Positions 53,219 through 62,835 of a DNA stretch of 64,000 bases are shown piece after piece. Under the pieces are notes generated by a model, which saw nothing but the letters and a program-made list of their open reading frames with translations, ran no database searches and was not told the origin of the DNA. This DNA comes from Nonomuraea guangzhouensis. GTDB taxonomy: Bacteria > Actinomycetota > Actinomycetes > Streptosporangiales > Streptosporangiaceae. The stretch spans positions 372,001 through 436,000 of the forward strand of contig NZ_JAHKRM010000004.1 in assembly GCF_019396345.1 (NCBI RefSeq). Direction: 5' to 3'. Position 1 is the first letter of the stretch; each line of letters begins with the position of its first letter. The translations under genes were made by a program, and so were the position numbers.

Positions 53219-54310
53219 GTGGGAAATATCGGTGAATTCCGCTTCAAGGCACTTCTGCCCGACGTGCCGCACCACCATCATCGCTACGTGTCCTCCCTGC
53301 TCACCAGCCCCGTGGTGGATCTCGACACGGGAGCCGTCATCGCACGCCCGGCGGTCATCGACCCGGCGGGCTACCTCAGGGCCGACCCCCTGCCCATGGT
53401 GCTGGAGCTGCCCATGCGGATCGTGCTGGCGGGCGCCGGCGCGCTGGCTCCGCTGCACGAGGCGATGCGGCGGTCGGGCAGGCACCCGCGCGAGGCCATC
53501 GTGCTGCTCACGGGCCCGTGCGGGACCGCCGACCGGCCGGTGCTGAAGGTGGCGCTCGACGGGCTGCGCAACCTCGGCTATCTGCTGGGCTTCAGTGACG
53601 TGGGCACGGAGAGCGTGCCGCTCGACATCATCGCGGACGCCTCCCCGTACCTGCTGGCCCTGGCCCCCGAGCCGGCCGGGGGGCTGCCGGGCGACCGCCG
53701 TCCGGCGGCGGTGGCACGGGCGGTGGTGGCGCTGGCGCGCGGTCTCGGCGCGCACGCGCTGGTCGCGGGGGTCGAGCACGAGGCGCAGCTCGCCGCGGTG
53801 CGCGGCTGGGAGGTGCGGCTGGCCTGCGGGCCGCTGCTGAGCCCAGGGCCCGACGGGAAGGTACGGGTGCCGCTCCCGGCCGCCGGGGAGCCGTCCGTCG
53901 CCGTACGGCTCGGGCCACGCGTGCAGGAGCTCCTGCTGCCCGCCGTGACGCTGCCCGTCGGGGCGAAGGCGGAGGAGGTGATGGAGGCCTTCGGGCAGGA
54001 GCCGTCGATCACCAGCGTGATCCTGGTGGACGAGTACCAGCGGCCCAGGGGCAGCCTGGATCGCAGCCGGTTCCTGCTGTCGTTCGCGGCCCGCTACGGG
54101 CATGCGCTGCACGGCTCGAAGCCCGCCCAGCGGCTGGCCGACCCGCCGCGTACGGTGCCGAAGAGCACCCCCGCCGTGGCGGCCATGCAGGCGGCGGGCC
54201 GGGACTCGAGCCGCGTCTACGACGACCTGGTGGTGACCGACGAGCTGAACCGCTGCCTGGGCATCGTACGGGTGTCCGACCTCATCCGGCAGGTGGCCTG
54301 GGCAGGGTGA
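53219..54310 (+). CDS. Degenerate EAL domain protein with CBS-like C-terminus
   Basis: 363 aa. Residues 1-205 follow an EAL phosphodiesterase barrel in outline (SPVVDLDTGAVIARPAVIDP at the start) but the EAL tripeptide and metal ligands are not visible, so c-di-GMP hydrolysis is unlikely; binding or sensing is possible. Residues about 235-360 resemble paired CBS-type sensor modules (VEEVMEAFGQEPSITSVILV-like: AEEVMEAFGQEPSITSVIL; CLGIVRVSDLIRQV). The GTG at 53219 is the only start in frame near the N-terminus and has no clear Shine-Dalgarno, so the start is uncertain. Confidence 0.6.
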   Translation: MGNIGEFRFKALLPDVPHHHHRYVSSLLTSPVVDLDTGAVIARPAVIDPAGYLRADPLPMVLELPMRIVLAGAGALAPLHEAMRRSGRHPREAIVLLTGPCGTADRPVLKVALDGLRNLGYLLGFSDVGTESVPLDIIADASPYLLALAPEPAGGLPGDRRPAAVARAVVALARGLGAHALVAGVEHEAQLAAVRGWEVRLACGPLLSPGPDGKVRVPLPAAGEPSVAVRLGPRVQELLLPAVTLPVGAKAEEVMEAFGQEPSITSVILVDEYQRPRGSLDRSRFLLSFAARYGHALHGSKPAQRLADPPRTVPKSTPAVAAMQAAGRDSSRVYDDLVVTDELNRCLGIVRVSDLIRQVAWAG

Positions 54311-54326
54311 TCGCCGAACCGTATTC

Positions 54327-54932
54327 CTAGAGCCAGCCCTGGGTCCTGGCGCGCTGGACGGCCTCGATGCGGTTGCGGGCGTGCGTCTTCTGGATGGCCG
54401 ACGACAGGTAGTTGCGTACGGTGCCCTCCGACAGGTGCAGGTGCCGGGCGATGTCGCCGATGGTCGAGCCGTCGACCGCGGCGGCCAGCACGTCGCGTTC
54501 GCGGGCCGACAGCGGGTTGGGCCCCGCGCTGAGCGCCGCCGCCGCCAGCCCCGGGTCGATGACCCGCTCCCCCGCGTGTACGCGCCTGATCGCCGCCGCC
54601 AGCTCGCGGGCCGGGCTGTCCTTGACCAGGAAGGCCACCGCGCCCGCCTCCATGGCGGTACGCAGGTAGCCGGGGCGGCCGAACGTGGTCAGGATCATCA
54701 CCCGGCAGCCGGGCACCTGTTCGGTGATCCGGGCGCCCGCGCTCAGGCCGTCCATGACGGGCATCTCGATGTCGAGCAGGGCGATGTCCGGGCGTTCCTC
54801 GATCGCGACGGCCACCGCCGCCTCGCCGTCGGCCGCCTCGCCGACGACCTCGATGTCGGGCTCCAGGCCGAGCAGCGACGCCAGCGCGCCGCGTACCATG
54901 CCCTGGTCCTCGGCCAGGATCACCCGGATCAC
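54327..54932 (-). CDS. NarL/DesR-type response regulator
   Basis: 201 aa. Receiver with E8-D9, phospho-accepting D54 (LLDIEMP) and switch Lys in FLVKDSPA. LuxR-type HTH at about 140-195 ([30 protein letters not shown]). The GTG start overlaps the kinase stop (GTGA). Last gene of the second ATPase-permease-kinase-regulator operon. Confidence 0.93.
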   Translation of the reverse strand: MIRVILAEDQGMVRGALASLLGLEPDIEVVGEAADGEAAVAVAIEERPDIALLDIEMPVMDGLSAGARITEQVPGCRVMILTTFGRPGYLRTAMEAGAVAFLVKDSPARELAAAIRRVHAGERVIDPGLAAAALSAGPNPLSARERDVLAAAVDGSTIGDIARHLHLSEGTVRNYLSSAIQKTHARNRIEAVQRARTQGWL

Positions 54933-56062
54933 GCCGCCGCTCCCGCGGGGACCAGCACCCGTAGCCGGAAGCCCGCCCTGGCTCCCGGACCCACCTCGAC
55001 GGTCCCGCCCGCTCCGCGCACCCGCTCGGTCAGGCCCTGTAGACCGCTGCCGAGCCGGAACGGCTCCTTGCCCTGCCCGTCGTCCATGATCTCCAGGATG
55101 GCGTGTTCGCCGTCGTACGTCACCTCGATCTCGCAGCGACGCGCCCGCGCGTGCCGTACGACGTTGGTGGTGCCCTCGCGCACCGCCCACCCGAACAGGC
55201 CGTCGAGCAGACCGGGCAGCGGCGTGCCCGAGATCCGCACCTGCGGCTCCACGCCCGCCGCCCGCAGCACGGACCTGGCGTTGTCCAGTTCTTCCGGCAG
55301 GCCGCGCTGGCGGTAGCCGGTCACGGCCTCGCGTACCTCCGTCAGCGCCTGCCTGGCCACCGACTCGATGTCCTGGATCTCCTTGGACACCCGTGGGGAG
55401 TCCTCGGCCAGCCGCCCGGCCAGCTCGCTCTTGAGCACGATCAGCGAGAGGCTGTGGCCGAGCAGGTCGTGCAGGTCGCGGGCGATGCGCAGCCGCTCGT
55501 CCGCGGCGGCCAGCCGGGCCACCTCGCCCTGCGCGTCGCGTAGCTGCTGGGCCAGGAGCCGGGTGTTGCGTACGCCGATGAACAGCACCCCCAGCGTGAC
55601 CACCTGGAGCCCCAGCACCGCGATGGAGGTGCCCTCCGCCTCGTGCAGCAGCCCGCAGCCGACGACCACCGCCAGCATGGCGACGATGCCGAGGACCGCC
55701 CGCCGAGGCGGCAAGGCCATGGACAAGAGCACCGTGGTGTAGACGGGCAGGCTCAGCCAGCCGGAGCCGAAGATCAGCGCCGAGCCCACGGCCAGCGTGA
55801 CGGTGAGGACGAGCAGCGGGTACGTCGCCGGCGACCGCTCCTTGTAGCTGGGCGGGCTCAGGACGGCCGCCAGGTACGAGACCACGAACGCGATCAGCGA
55901 CGCCCCCGCCCAGACGGCCTTGGCACCGGTGACCTCACCGTTCACGATCTCCGCCACCGGGAAGATCAGGTAGATCAACCCGAAGGAGACCCCGAAGAAC
56001 CGCCGGGAGCGGGACGGGTAGTCGCTCGACTCGCTGAAGGTCAGCCAGTGGGTCCAGCTCAT
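54929..56062 (-). CDS. DesK-like sensor histidine kinase
   Basis: 377 aa, the usual length. Five membrane helices at about 22-165, phospho-accepting H198 in [11 protein letters not shown], the second helix [18 protein letters not shown]-box [11 protein letters not shown], and a compact ATPase end with [11 protein letters not shown] as G2 box and no repeat insertion. The ATG overlaps the permease stop (ATGA). Compare the expanded kinase 4 kb away. DesK types often sense membrane state. Confidence 0.92.
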   Translation of the reverse strand: MSWTHWLTFSESSDYPSRSRRFFGVSFGLIYLIFPVAEIVNGEVTGAKAVWAGASLIAFVVSYLAAVLSPPSYKERSPATYPLLVLTVTLAVGSALIFGSGWLSLPVYTTVLLSMALPPRRAVLGIVAMLAVVVGCGLLHEAEGTSIAVLGLQVVTLGVLFIGVRNTRLLAQQLRDAQGEVARLAAADERLRIARDLHDLLGHSLSLIVLKSELAGRLAEDSPRVSKEIQDIESVARQALTEVREAVTGYRQRGLPEELDNARSVLRAAGVEPQVRISGTPLPGLLDGLFGWAVREGTTNVVRHARARRCEIEVTYDGEHAILEIMDDGQGKEPFRLGSGLQGLTERVRGAGGTVEVGPGARAGFRLRVLVPAGAAA

Positions 56063-56792
56063 GCCCGAACAGTAGCCCGCCGGTAGGCGTACGCGGCGGC
56101 GCCCCCGAGCACGGCCGCCCACGCCACCACGATGAGCACGTCGGACATCGGCACGCCGTTGCCCGCGATGACGTTCCAGCCGAGATTGGCGTAATGGTAG
56201 GAAGGCATGAAGTGGGCGAGGGTCCGCATCGTGCCGCCGATGGCGTCCACGGGGAACCAGAGCCCGCCGAGCAACGACAGGGCGAACATACAGATCATCG
56301 CGGCCGGCTGGGCGGCGTCGGCGCTCAGCAGCGAGCCGATGAACAGCCCGAGCGCGATGAACGGCACCGTGCCGATCCACAGCGACAGCAGCAGCGGCAC
56401 CCACTGGCCGGCCGGCATCGACACGCCCTGCTGCAGCACGGCGGCCGCGCTGACCAGCAGCAGCGACGGCAGCACGAGGAGCATCGCGGCGCCGAGCTTG
56501 GTGACGATGATCGCCCAGCTCGGCAGCGGGGTGATCTGCAGCTGGCGCAGCCAGCCGGACTGACGCTCCTGCGCCCAGGGCACGGCCGAGCTCATCATGG
56601 ACGAGGCGAGCGCGCCGTAGGCGGCCATCGACACCAGCAGGTAGGTGCTCATCCGCACGCCGTTGTCGTCCTGCTGGTTGCCGTAGATGTTGGCGTTGAT
56701 CAGGTAGAACACGACGGGGAACAGCACCACGAAGATGATGTAGCGCCGGTTGCGCAGCATCCGCAGCGCCTCGATCTTGGCGTAGTAGAGCA

Positions 56793-56793
<1 letters not shown>
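56059..56793 (-). CDS. ABC transporter permease (ABC-2 type)
   Basis: 244 aa, six helices. Opening [20 protein letters not shown] and the centre [19 protein letters not shown] are typical of DrrB/YadH-like permeases. ATG overlaps the ATPase stop by one base (TGATG) and the stop overlaps the kinase start (ATGA). Likely exports or removes a membrane-active compound together with the ATPase. Confidence 0.88.
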
Positions 56794-57677
<884 letters not shown>

Positions 57678-57746
57678 GAGGTCAACGGTAGGATCGTGGA
57701 TCTTGCCTGGTTAGTGCGTTACCTCCGGGGTTGACGGTGACATTTG

Positions 57747-58352
57747 TCAGGCGACGCGCCGTACCAGTCCCGTGTCGAGGCTGTAGTAAGCGCCGACCAC
57801 GGTGGCGGCCTGGCCGGATAACAGGGCGTCGGCTCTCAGGCTCGCTACCGTACGGACGATGTGCGCACGGACCATCACGTCCACCTCGCCCCCGGAGCCG
57901 GTGTAGACGGGTTCGAGGGCGGCGACGATGCTGGGCAGCTCGCCGGGCAGCGTCTCCTGCTCGCGCAGCGCCTGGGCCGCGGCGGAGACGGCGCCACAGC
58001 GCTGGTGCCCCAGGACGACGACGAGCCTGGCCTGCAAGGCCTGCGGGCCGAACTGGACCGCCGCGGTGACCAGCGGGTCGACGGTGTGCGCCGCCGTACG
58101 CACGACGAGCAGATCGCCTAGCCCGGCGTCGAAGACGACTTCGGGCGGCACCCGCGAGTCGATGCACGACAGCACCACCGCGTACGGGGACTGGCCCGCC
58201 GCCACCTGCCTTCTGCGGTCGGGGTCCTGGCGCGGACGGCGGGACGCGCCCGCCGCCCAGCGCCGGTTGCCGCGCTGCAACGAAGCCCACACCTGCGACG
58301 CCGCGGCATCACAGAAGGGGAGATAACGGGGGGCAAGCGATTCGTCACGCAC
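57747..58352 (-). CDS. Beta-class carbonic anhydrase
   Basis: 201 aa. Interconverts CO2 and bicarbonate. Zinc ligands C63, H116 and C119 with the D65-R67 pair (SCIDSR, GHQRCGAV). The N-terminus (FCDAAASQVWASLQRGNRRW) carries the beta-CA dimer helix. GTG start at 58352. Single gene between an ABC operon and hisG, 43 bp downstream of hisG. Confidence 0.9.
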   Translation of the reverse strand: MRDESLAPRYLPFCDAAASQVWASLQRGNRRWAAGASRRPRQDPDRRRQVAAGQSPYAVVLSCIDSRVPPEVVFDAGLGDLLVVRTAAHTVDPLVTAAVQFGPQALQARLVVVLGHQRCGAVSAAAQALREQETLPGELPSIVAALEPVYTGSGGEVDVMVRAHIVRTVASLRADALLSGQAATVVGAYYSLDTGLVRRVA

Positions 58353-58395
58353 AGCTAGGTGATTCCCGGACGGGACATCACCTAGCGGGCAGACC

Positions 58396-59247
58396 TCACA
58401 GGCGGCAGGCGTAGATGTCGGTGGCCAGGATGGCCCTTGCCCCGATCTCCCAGAGCTGGTCCATCACCTGCTGGTGCCCGCGCCGCCGGACCATCACGCG
58501 GACGGCGACCCAGCCCTCGCGGTGTAGCGGCGAGACCGTGGGCCCCTCCATGCCGGGCGTGAGCGCGATGGCCTCCTCGATCCGCTCGGCGCGGATGTCG
58601 TAGTCCATCATCACGAAGTCGCGGGCGTGCACGACGCCCTGCAGGCGGCGGACGAGCTGCTCGATGCCGGCGTCCGCCCCGTTGCCATTGCCCTGCTGCT
58701 TGATCAGCACGGCCTCGGAGCGCATGATCGGCTCGCCGAACACCTCCAGGCCGACGTTGCGCAGCGTGGTGCCGGTCTCCACGACGTCGGCGACCGCGTC
58801 GGCGACGCCCAGCCTGATGGCGGTCTCGACCGCGCCGTCTAGCTTGATGACGCGGGCGTCGACACCGGACTCGGACAGGTATTTGCCGAGCACCCCGGCA
58901 TAGGAGGTGGCGATGCGCAGGCCGTCGAGGTCCTTGACCGACGTCATGGCACCCGCCTTGGCGGCCAGCCGGAAGGTGGAGCCGCCGAAGCCGAGCGGCA
59001 TGATCTCCTCGACGGGGGCGCCGGAGTCGACGCGCATGTCGCGGCCGGTGATGCCGGCGTCGAGCATGCCCTCGCCGACGTAGACCGCGATGTCGCGGGG
59101 TCGCAGGAAGAACAGCTCGCAACCGTTGTCCTCGTCGACGACAACGAGCTCCTTGCTGTCTCTGCGGGACCGGTAACCGGCCTCTTTGAGCATGGTCTGG
59201 GCGGCCTCACTGAGCGCGCCCTTGTTGGGTACGGCCAGACGCAACAT
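58396..59247 (-). CDS. hisG: ATP phosphoribosyltransferase HisG (long form)
   Basis: 283 aa. First enzyme of histidine synthesis. Opens LRLAVPNKGALSEAA; PRPP loop ETGTTLRNVGLEVF near 157-170 (family EtGtTLrn). The C-terminal 80 residues are the ACT-like regulatory domain for histidine feedback (PTVSPLHREGWVAVRVMVRR). Downstream of hisE with 62 bp between. Confidence 0.95.
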   Translation of the reverse strand: MLRLAVPNKGALSEAAQTMLKEAGYRSRRDSKELVVVDEDNGCELFFLRPRDIAVYVGEGMLDAGITGRDMRVDSGAPVEEIMPLGFGGSTFRLAAKAGAMTSVKDLDGLRIATSYAGVLGKYLSESGVDARVIKLDGAVETAIRLGVADAVADVVETGTTLRNVGLEVFGEPIMRSEAVLIKQQGNGNGADAGIEQLVRRLQGVVHARDFVMMDYDIRAERIEEAIALTPGMEGPTVSPLHREGWVAVRVMVRRRGHQQVMDQLWEIGARAILATDIYACRL

Positions 59248-59309
59248 GGCTGTGTGTCCTTGATGTCTCGCGGGCTGGTAGGTGTACGGGCTGACGGGCG
59301 CGGGGCGCC

Positions 59310-59573
59310 CTAAAGATGCTTGTACACCTCGTCCAGCCCGATGCCCTTGGCGAGCATGAGCACCTGAACGTGGTAGAGCAGCTGGGAGATCTCCTCGGCG
59401 GCTCGGTCACTCGACTCGTGCTCGGCGGCCATCCAGCTCTCGGCGGCCTCCTCGACGACCTTCTTGCCGATGGCATGGACGCCGGCGTCGAGCGCGGCCA
59501 CGGTGCCCGAGCCCGCGGGCCGGGTGCGTGCCTTCTCTGACAGCTCGGCGAACAGCTCTTCGAAGGTCTTCAT
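59310..59573 (-). CDS. hisE: Phosphoribosyl-ATP pyrophosphatase HisE
   Basis: 87 aa. Second step of histidine synthesis. The MazG-like metal helices carry [18 protein letters not shown] and [15 protein letters not shown]. The ATG at 59573 fits the normal length; a longer frame reaches 59702 without homology. Precedes hisG, the usual actinobacterial pair. Confidence 0.93.
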   Translation of the reverse strand: MKTFEELFAELSEKARTRPAGSGTVAALDAGVHAIGKKVVEEAAESWMAAEHESSDRAAEEISQLLYHVQVLMLAKGIGLDEVYKHL

Positions 59574-59746
59574 GATCTCTCTCGTCGGTCGGCAGGCGTG
59601 CGTGACAAGCCTAGTCTGCGCGCACGGGTCACCGCCCCGCCGTCCGCCACGCGAGACGACCGGGTGGCTGCGGCGCGCTGTTGACCCCGCTCTTGCGAGC
59701 ACGCGAAAACGGCGCTACCGCCATACCCTCCGCAGCACGCGAAAAT

Positions 59747-59794
59747 GGCGCTGCCCGCCGTACCCCCAGCAAAAGGGATACGGCGGGCAGCGCC
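59747..59794 (-). terminator. Terminator of the DEAD-box helicase gene
   Basis: GGCGCTGCCCGCCGTACCC (59747-59765) pairs with 59775-59794 with one bulge and an AAAA-containing loop. On the minus strand the stem runs into ATTTTCGCG. The 5' arm together with its AT-flank is repeated imperfectly just before it (about 59699-59730). Confidence 0.8.
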
Positions 59795-59834
59795 GTGTGT
59801 TGGTCAGCGGTGGGTCACCGGTGACCCGCCGGTG

Positions 59835-61721
59835 TCAGCGGTCGAAGCGGCGGCCGGTGCCGCTGCGGAAACCGCCGTTGCCACGGTCGTCGGAGCGGTA
59901 GCCGCCCCGCGAAGCGCCACGGTCGTCGGAACGGACGGGGCGGTCGCGGTCGGCCGAGAACGGGCGGCCACGGTCGCCGCCGGGGGCGCGGGTGCCGCGG
60001 TCATCGGAGCGGAAGCCGCCGCCCTGACCACGGTCATCGGAACGGAAGCCACCCTGACCACGGTCGTCCGAGCGGTAGCCGCCCTGACGGTCGTTCGAAC
60101 GGTAGCGGTCGTCGGAGCGGGGGCCGCTCTGCCGGTCGTCGGAACGGTAGCCGCCACGCGGGGCGTCCGAGCGGGGGGCGCGGTCGTCCGAGCGGAAGCC
60201 GCCGCCACGCGGGCCACGGTCACCGCCGCGGTAGCCGCGGTCGTTACGGTCGTCGCCGGTCGTGCGGGGCTCCGGCGAGCCGCCCTCGGCGTGCCGGCGC
60301 GGGTAGCGGTCGTCACCGTCGTGACGACGGGGACGCCGGTCGTCGCCCGCGGCGTAGGGGCGCTGGCCGTCCTCGTGGCGGCGCGGACGGCGCTCGCCGT
60401 CGAACTCGCGGCGCGGACGGCGGCCGCGACGGTCAGAGCCGCTGTGGCCGCCTTCGCGGCGGGGGCGCAGCGGCTTGCGGACGTCGGGCTCCCAGACGGG
60501 GATGGGCTCGCCGCTCGGGACGCGGGCGCCGGTCACCTCGGACAGGCGCGCGTTACCCGGCTCGGCCTTGAGGCGGAACGGGTGGATCCCGGCCCTGCGG
60601 GTGAGCTGGTCGGTCGAGCGGCGCTCGCTCGGCAGCACCAGCGTGACGACGGTGCCCTTCTCGCCCGCGCGGGCGGTGCGGCCACCGCGGTGCAGGTAGC
60701 TCTTGTGGTCCTGCGGCGGGTCGACGTGCAGCACGAGGCTGATGTTGTCGACGTGGATGCCGCGCGCCGCCACGTCGGTGCAGACCAGCACGTTGACGGA
60801 GCCCTCACGGAACTCGGCCAGGATGCGGGTGCGCTGGTTTTGACGCTTGCCGCCGTGCAGGCCGCCCGACTTGATGCCGACGCGGGCCAGCTGCTTGCAC
60901 AGCCGGTCGACGCCGTGCTGGGTGCGGACGAAGATGATCGTACGGCCCTCGCGGTTGGCGATCTCCGCGGTGACGTCGAACTTGTCGTCGCGCGACACCT
61001 GGATCACGTGGTGCTCCATGAGCTCGACCGGGGAGGTCGCGGGCGCCACGGAGTGCGTGATCGGGTCCTTGAGGAAGCGCCGCACCAGCTTGTCGACGTC
61101 GCCGTCGAGCGTGGCGGAGAACAGCAGCCGCTGCCCGTCGGCCGGGGTCTGCGCGAGCAGTTCGGTGACGACGGGGAAGAAGCCGAGGTCGCACATGTGG
61201 TCGGCCTCGTCCAGGACGCTGACCTCGATGTCGCCCAGCGAGCACTCGCCCTGCCGGATGAGGTCGCCCAGGCGGCCGGGGGTGGCGATGACGACGTCGA
61301 CGCCGCGGCGCAGCGCCTCGATCTGCTTGCCCATCGACATGCCGCCGACGATGACCTTCATGCGCAGGCCGAGGCCCCGGCCGAGCGGCTCAAGGGCGTC
61401 GTGCACCTGGAGGGCGAGCTCACGGGTGGGGACGAGGATCATCGCGCGGGGGCGGCCCGGGGTGGGCCGGACGCCGGAGATGCGGGCCATGAGGGGCAGA
61501 CCGAAGGCGAGGGTCTTGCCGGAGCCGGTCTGGCCGCGGCCGAGCACGTTGGCGCCGGTCAGGACGTCGGGGATGGTCGCGCTCTGGATGGGGAACGGGC
61601 TGTCGATGCCCTGCTTGGCCAGCCCGGTGACGAGCGGCTTCGGCAGGCCGAGCAGCTCGAATGCGGACGGACCCGGCTCGGGGGTGCTCTCGTCGATCTC
61701 GGGCAGGACAGCGTCAAGCAT
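59835..61721 (-). CDS. DEAD-box RNA helicase with RSDDRG-rich tail
   Basis: 628 aa from the ATG at 61721 (or 630 from GTG 61727). ATP-dependent RNA unwinding in ribosome assembly or cold adaptation (RhlE/DeaD-like). Motifs: Q-motif near 42-49, GQTGSGKT (63-70), VLDEADHM (DEAD box near 172), FSATLD, and TDVAARGIHVDNI and HRGGRTARAGEKG of domain 2. Residues about 435-628 are a basic and acidic low-complexity tail with eight RSDDR and one RSNDR repeats separated by Gly/Gln/Tyr (for example GGYRSDDRGQ), suited to RNA binding or condensate formation. No operon partners. Confidence 0.93.
   Translation of the reverse strand: MLDAVLPEIDESTPEPGPSAFELLGLPKPLVTGLAKQGIDSPFPIQSATIPDVLTGANVLGRGQTGSGKTLAFGLPLMARISGVRPTPGRPRAMILVPTRELALQVHDALEPLGRGLGLRMKVIVGGMSMGKQIEALRRGVDVVIATPGRLGDLIRQGECSLGDIEVSVLDEADHMCDLGFFPVVTELLAQTPADGQRLLFSATLDGDVDKLVRRFLKDPITHSVAPATSPVELMEHHVIQVSRDDKFDVTAEIANREGRTIIFVRTQHGVDRLCKQLARVGIKSGGLHGGKRQNQRTRILAEFREGSVNVLVCTDVAARGIHVDNISLVLHVDPPQDHKSYLHRGGRTARAGEKGTVVTLVLPSERRSTDQLTRRAGIHPFRLKAEPGNARLSEVTGARVPSGEPIPVWEPDVRKPLRPRREGGHSGSDRRGRRPRREFDGERRPRRHEDGQRPYAAGDDRRPRRHDGDDRYPRRHAEGGSPEPRTTGDDRNDRGYRGGDRGPRGGGFRSDDRAPRSDAPRGGYRSDDRQSGPRSDDRYRSNDRQGGYRSDDRGQGGFRSDDRGQGGGFRSDDRGTRAPGGDRGRPFSADRDRPVRSDDRGASRGGYRSDDRGNGGFRSGTGRRFDR
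59911..60215 (-). repeat. Repeated RSDDRG-type units in the helicase tail
   Basis: Decapeptide-like units GGFRSDDRAP, GGYRSDDRQS, GGYRSDDRGQ, GGFRSDDRGQ and GGYRSDDRGN alternate with shorter ones. Related at DNA level (recurring CGGTCGTCGGAGCGG), so produced by duplication. Confidence 0.75.
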
Positions 61722-61727
61722 GGTCAC

Positions 61728-62036
61728 GAACTTCGTGCCTTTCAGTCAGAGTGGCGCGTCACTTCTGCGAAAAGGACGAGCCGGGACGTACGGCGGAGCC
61801 GTAGTTCATTGCGAGGCGCGGATGGTCGGCATCCGCTGGGTGGGGACTGGCCCGGAGGACGGGCCGTCTACGCGCACCCATTTGCCGGCCGCAGGCGGCG
61901 TGAAACGCACATTGGTGCGCTAGGTGCACGTGTTGCCAACACGGGGAAGACACCATGTATTCCCCGCGTAGTCTGAGTGATCAGACTTCGGCAGGCTGAA
62001 GCGGCTGACACCAAGATGTCAGCCGTACAGCAATGA
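61728..62036. other. 309-bp intergenic stretch (helicase leader and SUF operon end)
   Basis: No gene recognised. It should hold a long 5' leader of the helicase gene. At the far end are an 8-bp perfect hairpin (62003-62010 with 62017-62024) that may end the SUF operon and a 7-bp inverted repeat (61970-61976 with 61981-61987). TGATCAGAC occurs twice (61978-61986 and 62034-62042). Confidence 0.5.
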
Positions 62037-62396
62037 TCAGACGTTGAAGCCTAGCATACGAAGCTGCTCGCGCCCTTCGTCAGTGATCTTGTCCGGTCCC
62101 CACGGCGGGAGCCAGACCCAATTGATCTTAACATCGGAAACCATGCCCTCGAGCGCGGAATGCGCCTGATCCTCGATGACATCGGTCAGCGGGCAGGCCG
62201 CGCTGGTCAGCGTCATGTCGATGGTGGCCACCGGCCGGCCGCCCTCGGCGGGGTCGAGGTTGAGCCCGTAGATCAGGCCCAGGTCGACGACGTTGATGCC
62301 GAGCTCGGGGTCGACGACGTCCTTGAGCGCCTCCATGACCTCGTCGACGGTGGCCTCACCATCGAACCCGGTCGGCGTCTCCACCGGCTTGCTCAT
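62037..62396 (-). CDS. DUF59 iron-sulfur cluster assembly factor (SufT/PaaD-like)
   Basis: 119 aa. TVDEVMEALKDVVDPELGIN and VVDLGLIYGL are the family's first half; LTSAACPLTDVIEDQ holds the conserved Cys that takes part in cluster handling, and WVWLPPWGPDKI follows. Helps mature Fe-S proteins. ATG overlapping the sufU stop (ATGA). Last gene of the SUF operon. Confidence 0.92.
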   Translation of the reverse strand: MSKPVETPTGFDGEATVDEVMEALKDVVDPELGINVVDLGLIYGLNLDPAEGGRPVATIDMTLTSAACPLTDVIEDQAHSALEGMVSDVKINWVWLPPWGPDKITDEGREQLRMLGFNV

Positions 62397-62833
62397 CGCG
62401 CAGCACTCCTCACAACAGCGTCCTTGTAGGCCATCCACGACAGCAGCGCGCACTTGACGCGGGCTGGGAACTTGGCCACGCCCGCGAACGCCACCGCGTC
62501 GCCGAGCACGTCCTCGTCGGCCTCCACCTTGCCCCTGCCCTGCATGAGGCGGGTGAACTCGTCGACCACGGACAGCGTGTCCTCGACCGTCGAGCCGGTG
62601 GTCAGCTCGTGCAACACCGAGGCGGCGGCCTGGCTGATCGAACAGCCCTGCCCGTCGTAGGAGACGTCCTCGATCTTGCCGGCGTCGCCCAGCTTGACCC
62701 GGAGCGTGATCTCGTCGCCGCACGTGGGGTTCACGTGGTGAACCTCGGCGTCGTACGGGTCACGCAGCCCCCGCCCCTGCGGGTGCTTGTAGTGTTCCAG
62801 GATCAGTTCCTGGTACATCGACTCGCCGATCAT
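62393..62833 (-). CDS. sufU: SufU sulfur-transfer protein / scaffold
   Basis: 146 aa. Zinc-bound SufU: C38, D40, C64 and C128 are the four ligands (NPTCGDE, GQGCSIS, RVKCALL). It accepts persulfide sulfur from SufS in Gram-positive bacteria and passes it to the SufBCD scaffold. Starts 2 bp after the sufS stop; an alternative ATG at 62818 (MYQELILEHY) is the more usual start. Confidence 0.93.
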   Translation of the reverse strand: MIGESMYQELILEHYKHPQGRGLRDPYDAEVHHVNPTCGDEITLRVKLGDAGKIEDVSYDGQGCSISQAAASVLHELTTGSTVEDTLSVVDEFTRLMQGRGKVEADEDVLGDAVAFAGVAKFPARVKCALLSWMAYKDAVVRSAAR

Positions 62834-62835
62834 GG

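Noticed and set aside
59745..61976. 743-codon plus-strand frame opening with an Ala/Val-rich repeat
   Set aside because: Mirror of the helicase gene and its repetitive tail; the repeats come from the RSDDRG codons read backwards.
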